DNA of 64,000 nucleotides from Natronohydrobacter thiooxidans (lineage in GTDB: Bacteria > Pseudomonadota > Alphaproteobacteria > Rhodobacterales > Rhodobacteraceae): positions 1 to 64,000 of the forward strand of contig NZ_MJAP01000018.1 in assembly GCF_001884735.1 (NCBI RefSeq), given 5' to 3'. Both the position numbers and the translations under genes were made by a program. A model generated the notes under the pieces. That model was not told the DNA's origin. It worked only from the letters and a program-made list of their open reading frames with translations, and did not search any database. How positions within the stretch are numbered: position 1 is the stretch's first letter; every line of letters begins with the position of its first letter. Shown in pieces: positions 35,490 to 43,464 of the stretch.

Positions 35490-36042
35490 CTTGGGGTAAA
35501 CCCTGCCCTTTCTCCGATTGTGTGCCGGAAGCGCATTGCTGCGAATGCTGAGCATCCACAAGCCCGAGGGACTCCCCGAACATCCGGGCGATATCCAGAT
35601 CTGACAGCGCGGGATCGATTTGCACGCCCTCGAACTGGCGGAGCGCGTGCCGGGTCTCGTCATCGACAGGCGACAGAAAGCCATTCTCTTCGGTGGCGAG
35701 AATAAACACCCTCGAACCGAAGCTGTTGCGGATCTCCCCCAGAAGCTGCATCTGCTTTCCACTGATCCGGTCCGCCAGCACGACCCTGCCGTTCAGACTG
35801 ACGCGGATATAGGGTTCGGGTTCAACAGGTCTGGCTGACCCTGCCATGGAATGGATCAGCAATCCTTCGGGCTGCGGTTCTTCGTTCCTGCGTGCCTGCT
35901 CCTGGCGCATCCGGGTGAAGCCGCCATTGCTGATCTGGTCAGCCAGCCTGCGGATGGTTCCGGCATTCTCGGAAAGCAGCCGCTTGGCCCGCACGTCCTC
36001 AAGACGCGGACCTTCGCGCTTAGAAATAATATCCACGCGCAT
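35467..36042 (-). CDS. Hypothetical protein, co-transcribed with the sigma-54 activator
   Basis: This 191-residue protein matches no family I know. It has a charged N-terminus (ISKREGPRLEDVRAKRLL), a middle beta-rich part (PYIRVSLNGRVVLADRISG, then QMQLLGEIRNSFGSRVF), and a Ser/Gln-rich tail. It has no signal peptide or membrane helix. ATG 36042 follows GGGAGGA very closely; a GTG two codons later (36036) has better spacing from GGAGG and may be the true start. It overlaps the activator gene by 23 bp, so the two are translationally linked. A role in modulating the activator is a reasonable inference; no motif shows it. Confidence 0.7.
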   Translation of the reverse strand: MRVDIISKREGPRLEDVRAKRLLSENAGTIRRLADQISNGGFTRMRQEQARRNEEPQPEGLLIHSMAGSARPVEPEPYIRVSLNGRVVLADRISGKQMQLLGEIRNSFGSRVFILATEENGFLSPVDDETRHALRQFEGVQIDPALSDLDIARMFGESLGLVDAQHSQQCASGTQSEKGQGLPQDDSSELL

Positions 36043-36078
36043 TCCTCCCTCGCAAAATATTAGCACCTGATGCAGAGT

Positions 36079-36105
36079 GATGCTACGTCAAATTGTCGCA
36101 GCATC
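36079..36105. promoter_or_regulatory. Inverted repeat upstream of the activator operon
   Basis: GATGCTACG and CGCAGCATC form an inverted repeat with one mismatch and a 9-base spacer, about 37 bases upstream of the hypothetical-activator operon start. It may be an operator for that operon; its centre is AT-rich. Confidence 0.35.
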
Positions 36106-36194
36106 GCTTTTTCGCCCCGAAGCGGAACAGGTTTCGACAGGGCATTTCCCTCATGACCAGCGCCCGATCAGAAGCACTGTCGAGCACGCCAAAT

Positions 36195-36227
36195 CCCCGC
36201 GACCGGAGGGGGTTTGCGGTCGCGGGG
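36195..36227 (-). terminator. Stem-loop ending the monooxygenase operon
   Basis: CCCCGCGACCG (36195-36205) and CGGTCGCGGGG (36217-36227) make a perfect 11-bp GC-rich stem with an 11-base loop, 108 bp past the stop of the last operon gene. Read on the minus strand it is followed by ATTTGGCG, a weak T tract. It separates the monooxygenase operon from the activator operon, which therefore needs its own promoter. Confidence 0.55.
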
Positions 36228-36334
36228 TGCGCCGGGATGCGATACCGGAAAACCGCATCCCGGAAACTGAGACAGCCGGAGAAGACCGGCGCGCATTCGC
36301 CCGGAACCGGGCATCGCGCGCCCTCTCCAACCTG

Positions 36335-37090
36335 TCAGATCATGACCTCGCCACCATTGGGCGAAATGCAGGTGCCGTGGAAAAAGCTGCCCTCGGGCGA
36401 GGCCAGCAGCACCGCCGCAGGCGTGATCTCGTCCACTTCCGCAAAGCGCCCCAGCGGGATCGCCGCCTTCAGCGTGTCGAGCAGTTCTTGCGACAGCGGT
36501 GTCAGCAGGTCGGTATTGGTGACCCCCGGTGCGACAGCATTGACCCGAACCCCGGTGCCAGCACATTCAAGCGCAAGTGCGCGGGTGAAGGTCATGTTCG
36601 CGCCTTTGGCCGCGCAGTAATGCGTGAGCGTCGGCGCGCCCTTATAGGCCAGTTGCGAGGTGATGTTGATGATCCGGCCGCTGCCGCGCTTCTTCATGTC
36701 GCGATAGACGGTCTGGGCCATGAAGAACGTGCCCTTCACATGCACATCCAGCATCCGGTCGAAGCTTTCCTCGCTGATATCCTCGAAAGCCTCGGTGATG
36801 TTATGGCCCGCATTATTGACCAGAATATCAATCTCCCCCAAGGCCGCCCTGGCATCTGCGTAGAATGCCTGGATCGCCGCGACAGAGGACACGTCGCATT
36901 CAGCGGCATAGGCCTTGCGGCCCAATGCGCCGATGGCCTTGGCGGTTTCGGCGGCGCGGTCATTGTCGCGGTAATGGCAAAAGGCGATATCCGCGCCCTC
37001 TGCCGCCAGTGCCAGCGCAATCCCGCGCCCGATCCCGCGCGATCCGCCTGAAACGAGTGCTGTCTTGCCAGCCAGTTTCTGTGTGGTCAT
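36335..37090 (-). CDS. Short-chain dehydrogenase/reductase of the monooxygenase operon
   Basis: This 251-residue SDR has the NAD(P) loop ALVSGGSRGIGRGI, NNAG, catalytic Ser in INITSQLAY and Tyr/Lys in HYCAAKGAN, then VRVNAVAPGV. The ending reads GTCISPNGGEVMI. It is the last gene of the di-iron monooxygenase operon, 22 bp after the chaperonin gene. It could oxidise the alcohol made by the monooxygenase (for example a secondary alcohol to a ketone), although FabG-like activity cannot be excluded. The start at 37090 has AAGGAG upstream; the longer frame overlaps the chaperonin stop. Confidence 0.82.
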   Translation of the reverse strand: MTTQKLAGKTALVSGGSRGIGRGIALALAAEGADIAFCHYRDNDRAAETAKAIGALGRKAYAAECDVSSVAAIQAFYADARAALGEIDILVNNAGHNITEAFEDISEESFDRMLDVHVKGTFFMAQTVYRDMKKRGSGRIINITSQLAYKGAPTLTHYCAAKGANMTFTRALALECAGTGVRVNAVAPGVTNTDLLTPLSQELLDTLKAAIPLGRFAEVDEITPAAVLLASPEGSFFHGTCISPNGGEVMI

Positions 37091-37112
37091 GTCATTCTCT
37101 CCTTGTTTGTGT

Positions 37113-38744
37113 TCATTTGCGTCCGAGCAATTCGGCACCACCGCCCAGCGCTGGCCCCTCGGTCGGATCGACCTCGCCCTCGTCCAGATGGCCGACCAGC
37201 GTTTCCGTGGTCAGGATCAGCGTCGCGACGGATGCTGCATTCACCAGCGCACTGGCGGGCACGCGGGCAGGATCGATGATCCCGGCGGCGAACATGTCGC
37301 CGATCTCGCCGGTCACGGCGTTGTAGCCATGATCCTTCGGCGCATTGACCACATTCTCCGAGACGATATCAGCATCGGCACCGGCATTGCGGGCGATACG
37401 CCGGACCGGGGCGGTCAGGATCGAGCGCACCAGCGCCACGCCGCGGGCAATATCACCGGATACCCTGAGGTCATCCAGACAGGGCGCAAGCTGCGCGAGC
37501 GCCGTTCCGCCGCCCGCGACAACCCCGTCTTCCACCGCAGCACGCAGCGCGCAGAGCGAGTCCTCGATCAGCTGGATCGTCCGCTTCTGTTCGACCGGCG
37601 TGAAGCCGCCCGCATAGATGATCGCGCTGCCGCCGGTCAGTTTGGACATGCGCTCGCGCAGCTTGTCTTTCTCGATATTCGGCGGCGCCGCGTCATACTG
37701 GCGCTGCACCTGCGCGCGCCGGGCCATGATCGCCTCGGGCGCGCCCGCACCGCGCAGGATACTGGTATGCGACGCCTGCGTGCGCACCAGCCCCGCGCCG
37801 CCAAGCTGCGCCCGCGTGACATTCTCGACTTTCTTGCCCAGATCACGCGCCAGAACCTCGCCGCCGGTCAGGATGGCGAGATCATCCATCATCGCCGCAC
37901 GCCAATGACCATATTCGGGCGGATGCACGATCAGGTATTTCCCCGCGCCGCCATTTTCCAGCAGCGTGATCACTACTTCCGGCGCAATCTCTTCGGCGAT
38001 GATCAGCAGCGGACGGTTTTCCGCATCGGCAATCTGTCTTGCATTGTCCAGCAGCTCGGGCTTCAGGATCTTCTGATCTGTCATCAGAATCAGCGGGTTG
38101 CGCAACACGGCTTCCATATTCTCGCGGTCTGTCACCATGTGATGCGAGATATAGCCGCGCTCGAAGGACATGCCCTCGACCACTTCCATCGTCGTGTCTA
38201 TGGTCACGCCGAAATCCGCCGAGATGACGCCATCGCGCCCGACGCGGCGATAGGCATCCGCAACCATCGCGCCCAGCTTCGGATCCGTGGCCGACACCCG
38301 CGCCACGGCTTCCAGATATTCGGGGTTGTCCTCGCAGTCCCGCGACGAGGCATCAATCGCGTCAATGATCGCCTGAACGGCCAGATCGATACCGCGACAG
38401 AAATCGACCGGGCGCACTCCGCTTTCGGTCATCTCGACGCCCTTCTGGATCATGGCATTGGCCAGAACAATCGCTGTCGTCGTCCCGTCGCCGGCGACCT
38501 CATTGGTCTGCATCGACACTTCGCGCACCACCTGCGCGCCCATATTCTCGAAACGGTCGGTCAGTTCGATCTCTGACGCGATGCTGACGCCATCGCGTGT
38601 CACCAGCGGCGTGCCGACCGGGCGATCCACCATCGCATTCAGCCCTTTCGGCCCCAGCGTCGGCTCGACCGCCGCCGCCAGCCGCGCGACACCGCGCGCA
38701 AGCGCTTTGCGTGCCGTCTTTCCGTGGATGATCTGTTTAGCCAT
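37113..38744 (-). CDS. GroEL-like chaperonin dedicated to the monooxygenase
   Basis: This 543-residue HSP60 homologue has TLGPKGLNAMVDRP, the ATP loop AGDGTTTAIVLANAM, DGVVAGGGTALAQ and the conserved Asp in LIEDSLCALRAA, so ATP hydrolysis should be intact. It is divergent from housekeeping GroEL and lacks the Gly-Gly-Met tail, ending GGGAELLGRK. There is no groES beside it. GroEL-like proteins encoded in propane and acetone monooxygenase clusters (mimG type) are needed to fold the hydroxylase, and that role is very likely here. ATG 38744 follows GGAGGA. Confidence 0.9.
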   Translation of the reverse strand: MAKQIIHGKTARKALARGVARLAAAVEPTLGPKGLNAMVDRPVGTPLVTRDGVSIASEIELTDRFENMGAQVVREVSMQTNEVAGDGTTTAIVLANAMIQKGVEMTESGVRPVDFCRGIDLAVQAIIDAIDASSRDCEDNPEYLEAVARVSATDPKLGAMVADAYRRVGRDGVISADFGVTIDTTMEVVEGMSFERGYISHHMVTDRENMEAVLRNPLILMTDQKILKPELLDNARQIADAENRPLLIIAEEIAPEVVITLLENGGAGKYLIVHPPEYGHWRAAMMDDLAILTGGEVLARDLGKKVENVTRAQLGGAGLVRTQASHTSILRGAGAPEAIMARRAQVQRQYDAAPPNIEKDKLRERMSKLTGGSAIIYAGGFTPVEQKRTIQLIEDSLCALRAAVEDGVVAGGGTALAQLAPCLDDLRVSGDIARGVALVRSILTAPVRRIARNAGADADIVSENVVNAPKDHGYNAVTGEIGDMFAAGIIDPARVPASALVNAASVATLILTTETLVGHLDEGEVDPTEGPALGGGAELLGRK

Positions 38745-38808
38745 GTCTTCCTCCTTCGGTCGCGGGGATTCCCCGGACCTTCTCCCCTGTTTTTCAGTCG
38801 TTTATCGC

Positions 38809-39612
38809 CTAGCGCCCCGGTTCTGACGCCACCCGCGCCGGGACGCGCCCCGCCATGAAATCCATCAAGCTCGGCCCGTTAGGCCCGATCTCGACTTCAC
38901 GGTATCGCGCCGAGGCAAGCCCCCGGCACAATGCGCCGTTGAACTCCATGTTGATCCTGGTGCTGCGCAGCCGACCAAGATGCACCGCGAGATCCTCGGC
39001 CGGAATGGCGCATCCCTGCCATGTCGGGAAGGCCAGATCATCGTCCGTGACCGCCAGCCGCCGTTCTGACATGAGATCAAGATAGCGCGGAAGCTGGCGC
39101 AGCTCTTCCTCGCCGGAGAAGCGCAACCTGCGCAGCGCCCCCAATGTCATGGCGACAATCTGTTCCGCCGATCTGCCCAGAGCCTGAACCGCCAGCATCA
39201 CAACTTCCTGCCGCCGGTCGAACGCCTTGGCCGCGAATTTATCGACCACCTCGCCAAGAACGGCACCGCCGCAATTCTCGGCGAAGATCTCGTGAAAACT
39301 GCGGCCGCTATTGACACCGGCATTCACCTCATCGCCGAAGCAATGGTCATTCAGCCGCACCGTGACCTCGCGCACCCATGGCAGCGCCGAGACTTCCGCC
39401 CGGATACCAAAGGCCATCAGAAAGGCGAAATTGGGCGAACACCAATAGGTGGGCAGCCGGAACTCGACCAGAACCGAATCCGTATCGGTGATCTCCACCT
39501 GTTCGACGAATTTCATGTCGGTGATCGGCTCGTCCAGCTCGGGATCCGAGACCGCCGACAGGCGGTCCCAGACTTCAAGCTCACGTTCTGTCATGAGGCT
39601 GGCCAGAAACAT
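38809..39612 (-). CDS. DUF59/MIP18-like iron-sulfur assembly protein
   Basis: This 267-residue protein begins with a MIP18/DUF59 domain: ELEVWDRLSAVSDPELDEPITDMKFV, then RLPTYWCSPNFAFLMAF, which holds a cysteine where DUF59 proteins keep theirs. A longer C-terminal part of unknown function follows (VNDHCFG-like RLNDHCFGDEVNAGVNSG). DUF59 proteins assist iron or Fe-S insertion. In this operon it may help assemble the di-iron centre or the reductase cluster. It lies five bases after the amidohydrolase gene. Similar genes recur in propane/acetone monooxygenase clusters. Confidence 0.8.
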   Translation of the reverse strand: MFLASLMTERELEVWDRLSAVSDPELDEPITDMKFVEQVEITDTDSVLVEFRLPTYWCSPNFAFLMAFGIRAEVSALPWVREVTVRLNDHCFGDEVNAGVNSGRSFHEIFAENCGGAVLGEVVDKFAAKAFDRRQEVVMLAVQALGRSAEQIVAMTLGALRRLRFSGEEELRQLPRYLDLMSERRLAVTDDDLAFPTWQGCAIPAEDLAVHLGRLRSTRINMEFNGALCRGLASARYREVEIGPNGPSLMDFMAGRVPARVASEPGR

Positions 39613-39616
39613 CGGC

Positions 39617-40642
39617 TTACTCCGCCGCGATCTGGACCGGTGCCGCTGCAAGCTGCTTCTTCCTGGCCTCGACATCGACATCATAGAGCCGCGCCGCATT
39701 AAGGCCGAGGATCTTCTCCTTGACCGCATCCGTCAGCTGCACGCCGCCCCGCTCTGCAGAGATATCCTCGGGGATCTGGAAGGCCCAGAGCTTCTCGACC
39801 AGCCATTGCGGGGTCCAGATCGCATAATCCGAGCCGAAGAGCAGCTTGTCCTCACCGACCCACCACAGCAGTTCCGCGATCACCTCGCCGAAGTAACGCG
39901 GCCGGGTATGGATGAAGGGCAGCGCCACCGCGAGACCCGCATAGACATTGGTTTCCTGCGTCGCGATCCAGCAGAAATCATCCAGTCGCGGCAGGCCGCA
40001 ATGCTCGATGATCCAGTTCAGGTTCTGGAAATCGGTCGCGGCATAATCAACGTCATGGACGTCGAAGGCGTCCTTCGACAGCGGAATGATCGTCGGGCCC
40101 TTGTGAACGTGGATATTGCGGATGCCCAGCTTGTCGCAGAGCTCGAAGCATTTATAGGCCGACGGATCGTTCAGCGCCCAGCCCTTGCTGTCGCCGTTCC
40201 ATTCAGCGGTGTACATCTTGACACCTTTGATATCGAATTCTTCCTTCATGTAATGGATATATTCGAGCGCCTTCTCGCCATCGCGCGGATCAAAGGATCC
40301 GTTGACGATGAAGCGCTCCGGATAGCGCTCGGCCATCTTCGTGCTGCGTTCGATCGACGAGAAGCCGTTCTTGTAGAAATCCCGCAGATAGGTGGACTGG
40401 ATGATCGCCATGTCATCGGGGCCATCAATGAACAGGTCGCGATAGATATCTTCCTCGCTGTATTTCTCGAATTTGGGTTTCTCCCACAGCTGCTCTGCCG
40501 GGCTCAGATTGGTATGATAGGCATAGAAGCAATCGATGAACTGCTTGCCATGGATGTTCGACTGGTTTTCCGGGCTGCCGTCCCAGAAATGGGTGTGGCC
40601 ATCGATCACGAAGATTTCCTTGCCTTCAGGCGTCTTGAACAT
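39617..40642 (-). CDS. Amidohydrolase family protein (amidohydrolase_2)
   Basis: This 341-residue TIM-barrel protein has the metal motif IDGHTHFWDG (His-x-His), a later metal His in GIRNIHVHKGP, His in WIIEHCGLPR and the Asp in LLFGSDYAIW. These suggest a decarboxylase or hydrolase of the amidohydrolase_2 group. Such a gene commonly sits between the coupling protein and DUF59 genes in propane/acetone monooxygenase clusters, but its function there is not settled; maturation or downstream metabolism have both been considered. The start at 40642 follows AGGAGGA. A gap of 174 bp separates it from the coupling-protein gene. Confidence 0.82.
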   Translation of the reverse strand: MFKTPEGKEIFVIDGHTHFWDGSPENQSNIHGKQFIDCFYAYHTNLSPAEQLWEKPKFEKYSEEDIYRDLFIDGPDDMAIIQSTYLRDFYKNGFSSIERSTKMAERYPERFIVNGSFDPRDGEKALEYIHYMKEEFDIKGVKMYTAEWNGDSKGWALNDPSAYKCFELCDKLGIRNIHVHKGPTIIPLSKDAFDVHDVDYAATDFQNLNWIIEHCGLPRLDDFCWIATQETNVYAGLAVALPFIHTRPRYFGEVIAELLWWVGEDKLLFGSDYAIWTPQWLVEKLWAFQIPEDISAERGGVQLTDAVKEKILGLNAARLYDVDVEARKKQLAAAPVQIAAE

Positions 40643-40816
40643 CTTGTCCTCCTGGATGTGTAATATTCTGGGGTCCAGCGGTCCCCGCGCATCGCCGCGC
40701 GAGGCCCCGCGTCTTCTTGTCGGGAACGGGATCCGCGTCATGGCTGGCAGGACGGTTCCCATCTGGCCTGTGGGTGTGGCGGACGCGACATTCGCCGCGC
40801 CCGCGCTGACGGGTGA

Positions 40817-41191
40817 TCAGATATATTCCATCACTTCGTTCATATCCCCGAAGAGGATGACGGTATTGTCATCGACCCGGACCATCCGGCCATAATGGGT
40901 CGACGTGTTCACCTCGAAGATCTCAGCCGTCATCTCGCGGCCAAGATATTCGGTGATCTCGTCCATCTTGAAGATCAGCTTGCCTTCGCCATCGATCCGG
41001 ATGGTGGCCGGATTGTAGGTGATCGTCACTGACGGGTTGTTCTCTTCCATGAACTCGGCAATGGCCCGCGCCTCGACCGAGTCATTCATGGTGACACCGC
41101 ATTGATGCGACACCTCGCGCGTGGTCATGTCGATGTCCTGCATCGACTTGAAGATGTTTTTGTTCGAAGCGTTGCGCGCTATGGTTGACAT
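40817..41191 (-). CDS. Di-iron monooxygenase coupling (effector) protein, MmoB/DmpM family
   Basis: This 124-residue cofactor-free protein has the MmoB/DmpM layout: CGVTMNDSVEARAIAEFM, then VTITYNPATIRIDGEGKL, then YLGREMTAEIFEV. It binds the hydroxylase and gates substrate and oxygen access. It is 22 bp downstream of the beta subunit. The ATG at 41191 follows AAGGAA; the N-terminal 35 residues are longer than in phenol hydroxylase effectors and resemble the propane-type proteins. Confidence 0.88.
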   Translation of the reverse strand: MSTIARNASNKNIFKSMQDIDMTTREVSHQCGVTMNDSVEARAIAEFMEENNPSVTITYNPATIRIDGEGKLIFKMDEITEYLGREMTAEIFEVNTSTHYGRMVRVDDNTVILFGDMNEVMEYI

Positions 41192-41213
41192 GAGTGTGTT
41201 CCTTGCTGGGTGA

Positions 41214-42275
41214 TCAGTTGAGGCCAAGCTCGGCGAGGATCTGGGCCAGACGCTCGCGCGAGACTTCCTTCACATCCTGGAAGGAAACCGGCTTGGAATG
41301 CGGCTGCGACCAGACCGGCTGCAGGGCATTCGCGGCTTTCTCGGCAAGCGCACCATGCCTGGCGATCCAGGAGCGGAACAGCTTGCGGTTGTGATCCGCA
41401 TGGGTCTCGTCATTGGCCAGCAGGTAGATCAGATCGACCGTATTCGCGAGATTGCGCTCGTAATCGGCCTCGGCGGCGGAAATCACCGGCGGCGTGATGA
41501 AGTCGTTATTGGCCGCCGCCGCCTGCATGAAGAAGCCCGAGCGGACCAGTTCTCCCACCAGCGGTTCAAAGACGATATTGATGGCGAAATACTGCTCCAG
41601 ATAATCCTCGCAGCCCATGATCGTCTCGATCGCCTCGCGGGCCGGCTGCCAGATCGGATCTTCCAGCCAGGTCTGCTTGCCCAGTTCATCATTCCAGCCC
41701 TCGATATCCATGCCGATCTCGGCCAGATACAGCGTGATGTCCTGAGTCAGGCGCATCTTGTAGGAGGAATTGGTCAGCGTGGCATTGTTGATCATCTGCG
41801 TATAGCCGTAACGCTGCGCCTGCATGAGCGAGGTCGCCATGCCGAACTCGGCGTGTTTCCAGGCCCCCAGATGCTTTTGCAGGATCGTCAGCCAGGCCTT
41901 GTCAAAGGCTTTGTGCGCGCCAGCCTTGCGGGCATTCGAGATGACATTCTGCACCATTGTCTCGATCTTGGACTGGCGCTGGAAATGGGTGCGCTCCCAT
42001 TCCTGATCCGGCGCGCGGAACGCGTGCCAGTTGCTCGACAGCGCTGCGGTATTGTCCTTCTGATAGGCCCCGCCGCCCTTGCCGCCCTCGAACTCGATGA
42101 TCCAGTCCTGAATCAGGTAGCGTTCGGGATCGGGTTGCACGTCAACGGTGACATCCTCGTAATGCGTCGCCCGCTTGCCGCGCGGTTCGAAATAATTGTA
42201 GCGGCGGCTGGTCGAGCCGATGAAGGATGCGGCACCTGCGGCGCCGGAACCGACTGAACTTGATGTTGCTACCAT
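41214..42275 (-). CDS. Di-iron monooxygenase hydroxylase beta subunit
   Basis: This 353-residue ferritin-like subunit lacks a di-iron site and supports the alpha subunit. Typical parts are SRRYNYFEPRGKRATHYEDV, the LGAWKHAEFGMATSLMQAQR helix and AEADYERNLANTVDLIYLL. Its order after the reductase gene matches propane/acetone monooxygenases (alpha, reductase, beta, coupling) and differs from phenol or toluene systems. The start ATG 42275 has AGGGAGG upstream. Confidence 0.9.
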   Translation of the reverse strand: MVATSSSVGSGAAGAASFIGSTSRRYNYFEPRGKRATHYEDVTVDVQPDPERYLIQDWIIEFEGGKGGGAYQKDNTAALSSNWHAFRAPDQEWERTHFQRQSKIETMVQNVISNARKAGAHKAFDKAWLTILQKHLGAWKHAEFGMATSLMQAQRYGYTQMINNATLTNSSYKMRLTQDITLYLAEIGMDIEGWNDELGKQTWLEDPIWQPAREAIETIMGCEDYLEQYFAINIVFEPLVGELVRSGFFMQAAAANNDFITPPVISAAEADYERNLANTVDLIYLLANDETHADHNRKLFRSWIARHGALAEKAANALQPVWSQPHSKPVSFQDVKEVSRERLAQILAELGLN

Positions 42276-42323
42276 GGTAGCCTCCCTTTGGTTGGTTTCA
42301 CGTCACTAGCGTTCGGGCCGGTC

Positions 42324-43382
42324 TCAGTGGCCCGAAGAACCGGAAGTCGGCGTGAACTTGTCGAAAAAGATGTGGTCGCTGTCGAAGTCATGCATGAACA
42401 GCACCGGCGTCAGCGCGTCGATCATCGGCGGTGGGCCGCAGGCATAGACATCGCCTTCGCCGTCGATACCAAGCTCGCGCAGCCGACGGTCGACGACTTC
42501 ATGCACGAAACCGCGCTCGCCGCTCCAGCTGGCATCATCATCGGCATGGCTGAGCACGGGCACATATTCCACCGCGGGATGGCCCGCAGTCAGGGCTGCG
42601 ATCTCGTCAAGCTTGAACAGATCCGCCTGTGTCCTTGCGCCATAGAAGAAATAGACAGGGCGCGCCTCGCCGCTCTGGATATGATCGTTCAGGATCGACC
42701 AGACCGGGGACATGCCCGAACCGGCCCCGACCAGGATTACCGGTCCTTCCCGTCCTTCGCGTCGGAAGCACATTCCGTAGGGGCCTTCGACACTGACTTC
42801 GGCACCGGCCTTGATTCCTCCACCGTCAAGCTCGTTCGAGAATCGCCCGTCGGGATATTTCTTGATGATGAAGCCGAGTTTTTCGGCTTCGCTCGGCGGA
42901 TTTGCCATGGAGAACGAACGTGTAATCTCCTCCCCCGTTTCCGTCCTGACCGTGATGTCGACATATTGGCCCGCCCAGAATTTGAGAGGTGTATCCAATT
43001 CGATCTGAACACTCCGAATGTCGTGGGTCAGCTTCTGGAAATCGACGATCTTGCCAGAGAATTTCCGGACAGGGATCGATTTGGAGAGCACTTCCTCATC
43101 GTAGTTCAGAAGTTCGATCTCGACATCGCTGTGAACAAGGGTCCGGCACATCAGGATATGCCCGCTGTCCTTTTCCATCTCATTCAGCGCGAAAGTCGAA
43201 TAATTCAGCATCTCGGTCTCGCCATCGAGCTGGACGCATTTGCAGGCAGAGCATTGCCCTTCCTTGCAGCCATGCGGCAGTGCAATTCCCTGCCGGAATG
43301 CGGCATCGAGCACGGTTTCGCCTTCTTCGACCTCGAATTCGACGCCAACCGGCTCCAAACGGACGTTATAAACTTCCGTCAT
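42324..43382 (-). CDS. Di-iron monooxygenase reductase (2Fe-2S, FAD, NAD)
   Basis: This 352-residue flavoprotein has a plant-type ferredoxin domain with cluster ligands Cys39, Cys44, Cys47 and Cys79 (HGCKEGQCSACKC and ILMCRTL). An FAD domain (ITRSFSMANPP) and an NAD domain (VILVGAGSGMSPVWSIL, then VYACGPPPMIDAL) follow. It passes electrons from NADH to the hydroxylase. ATG 43382 follows GGGAGGA; a longer frame upstream is rejected because it lies mostly inside the alpha-subunit gene. Confidence 0.92.
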   Translation of the reverse strand: MTEVYNVRLEPVGVEFEVEEGETVLDAAFRQGIALPHGCKEGQCSACKCVQLDGETEMLNYSTFALNEMEKDSGHILMCRTLVHSDVEIELLNYDEEVLSKSIPVRKFSGKIVDFQKLTHDIRSVQIELDTPLKFWAGQYVDITVRTETGEEITRSFSMANPPSEAEKLGFIIKKYPDGRFSNELDGGGIKAGAEVSVEGPYGMCFRREGREGPVILVGAGSGMSPVWSILNDHIQSGEARPVYFFYGARTQADLFKLDEIAALTAGHPAVEYVPVLSHADDDASWSGERGFVHEVVDRRLRELGIDGEGDVYACGPPPMIDALTPVLFMHDFDSDHIFFDKFTPTSGSSGH

Positions 43383-43464
43383 TCTTTCCTCCCTGAAGAA
43401 CGGCACACGCCTGTTGCATGTCCGCAGGTCCGGAAGCCGCCTGCGCGGCTCCCGGTTCTTGGTT

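Noticed and set aside
35489..35762. A 91-residue N-terminal extension of the sigma-54 activator
   Set aside because: The extension lies wholly inside the upstream hypothetical gene and looks random; the start at 35489 gives the normal AcoR length.
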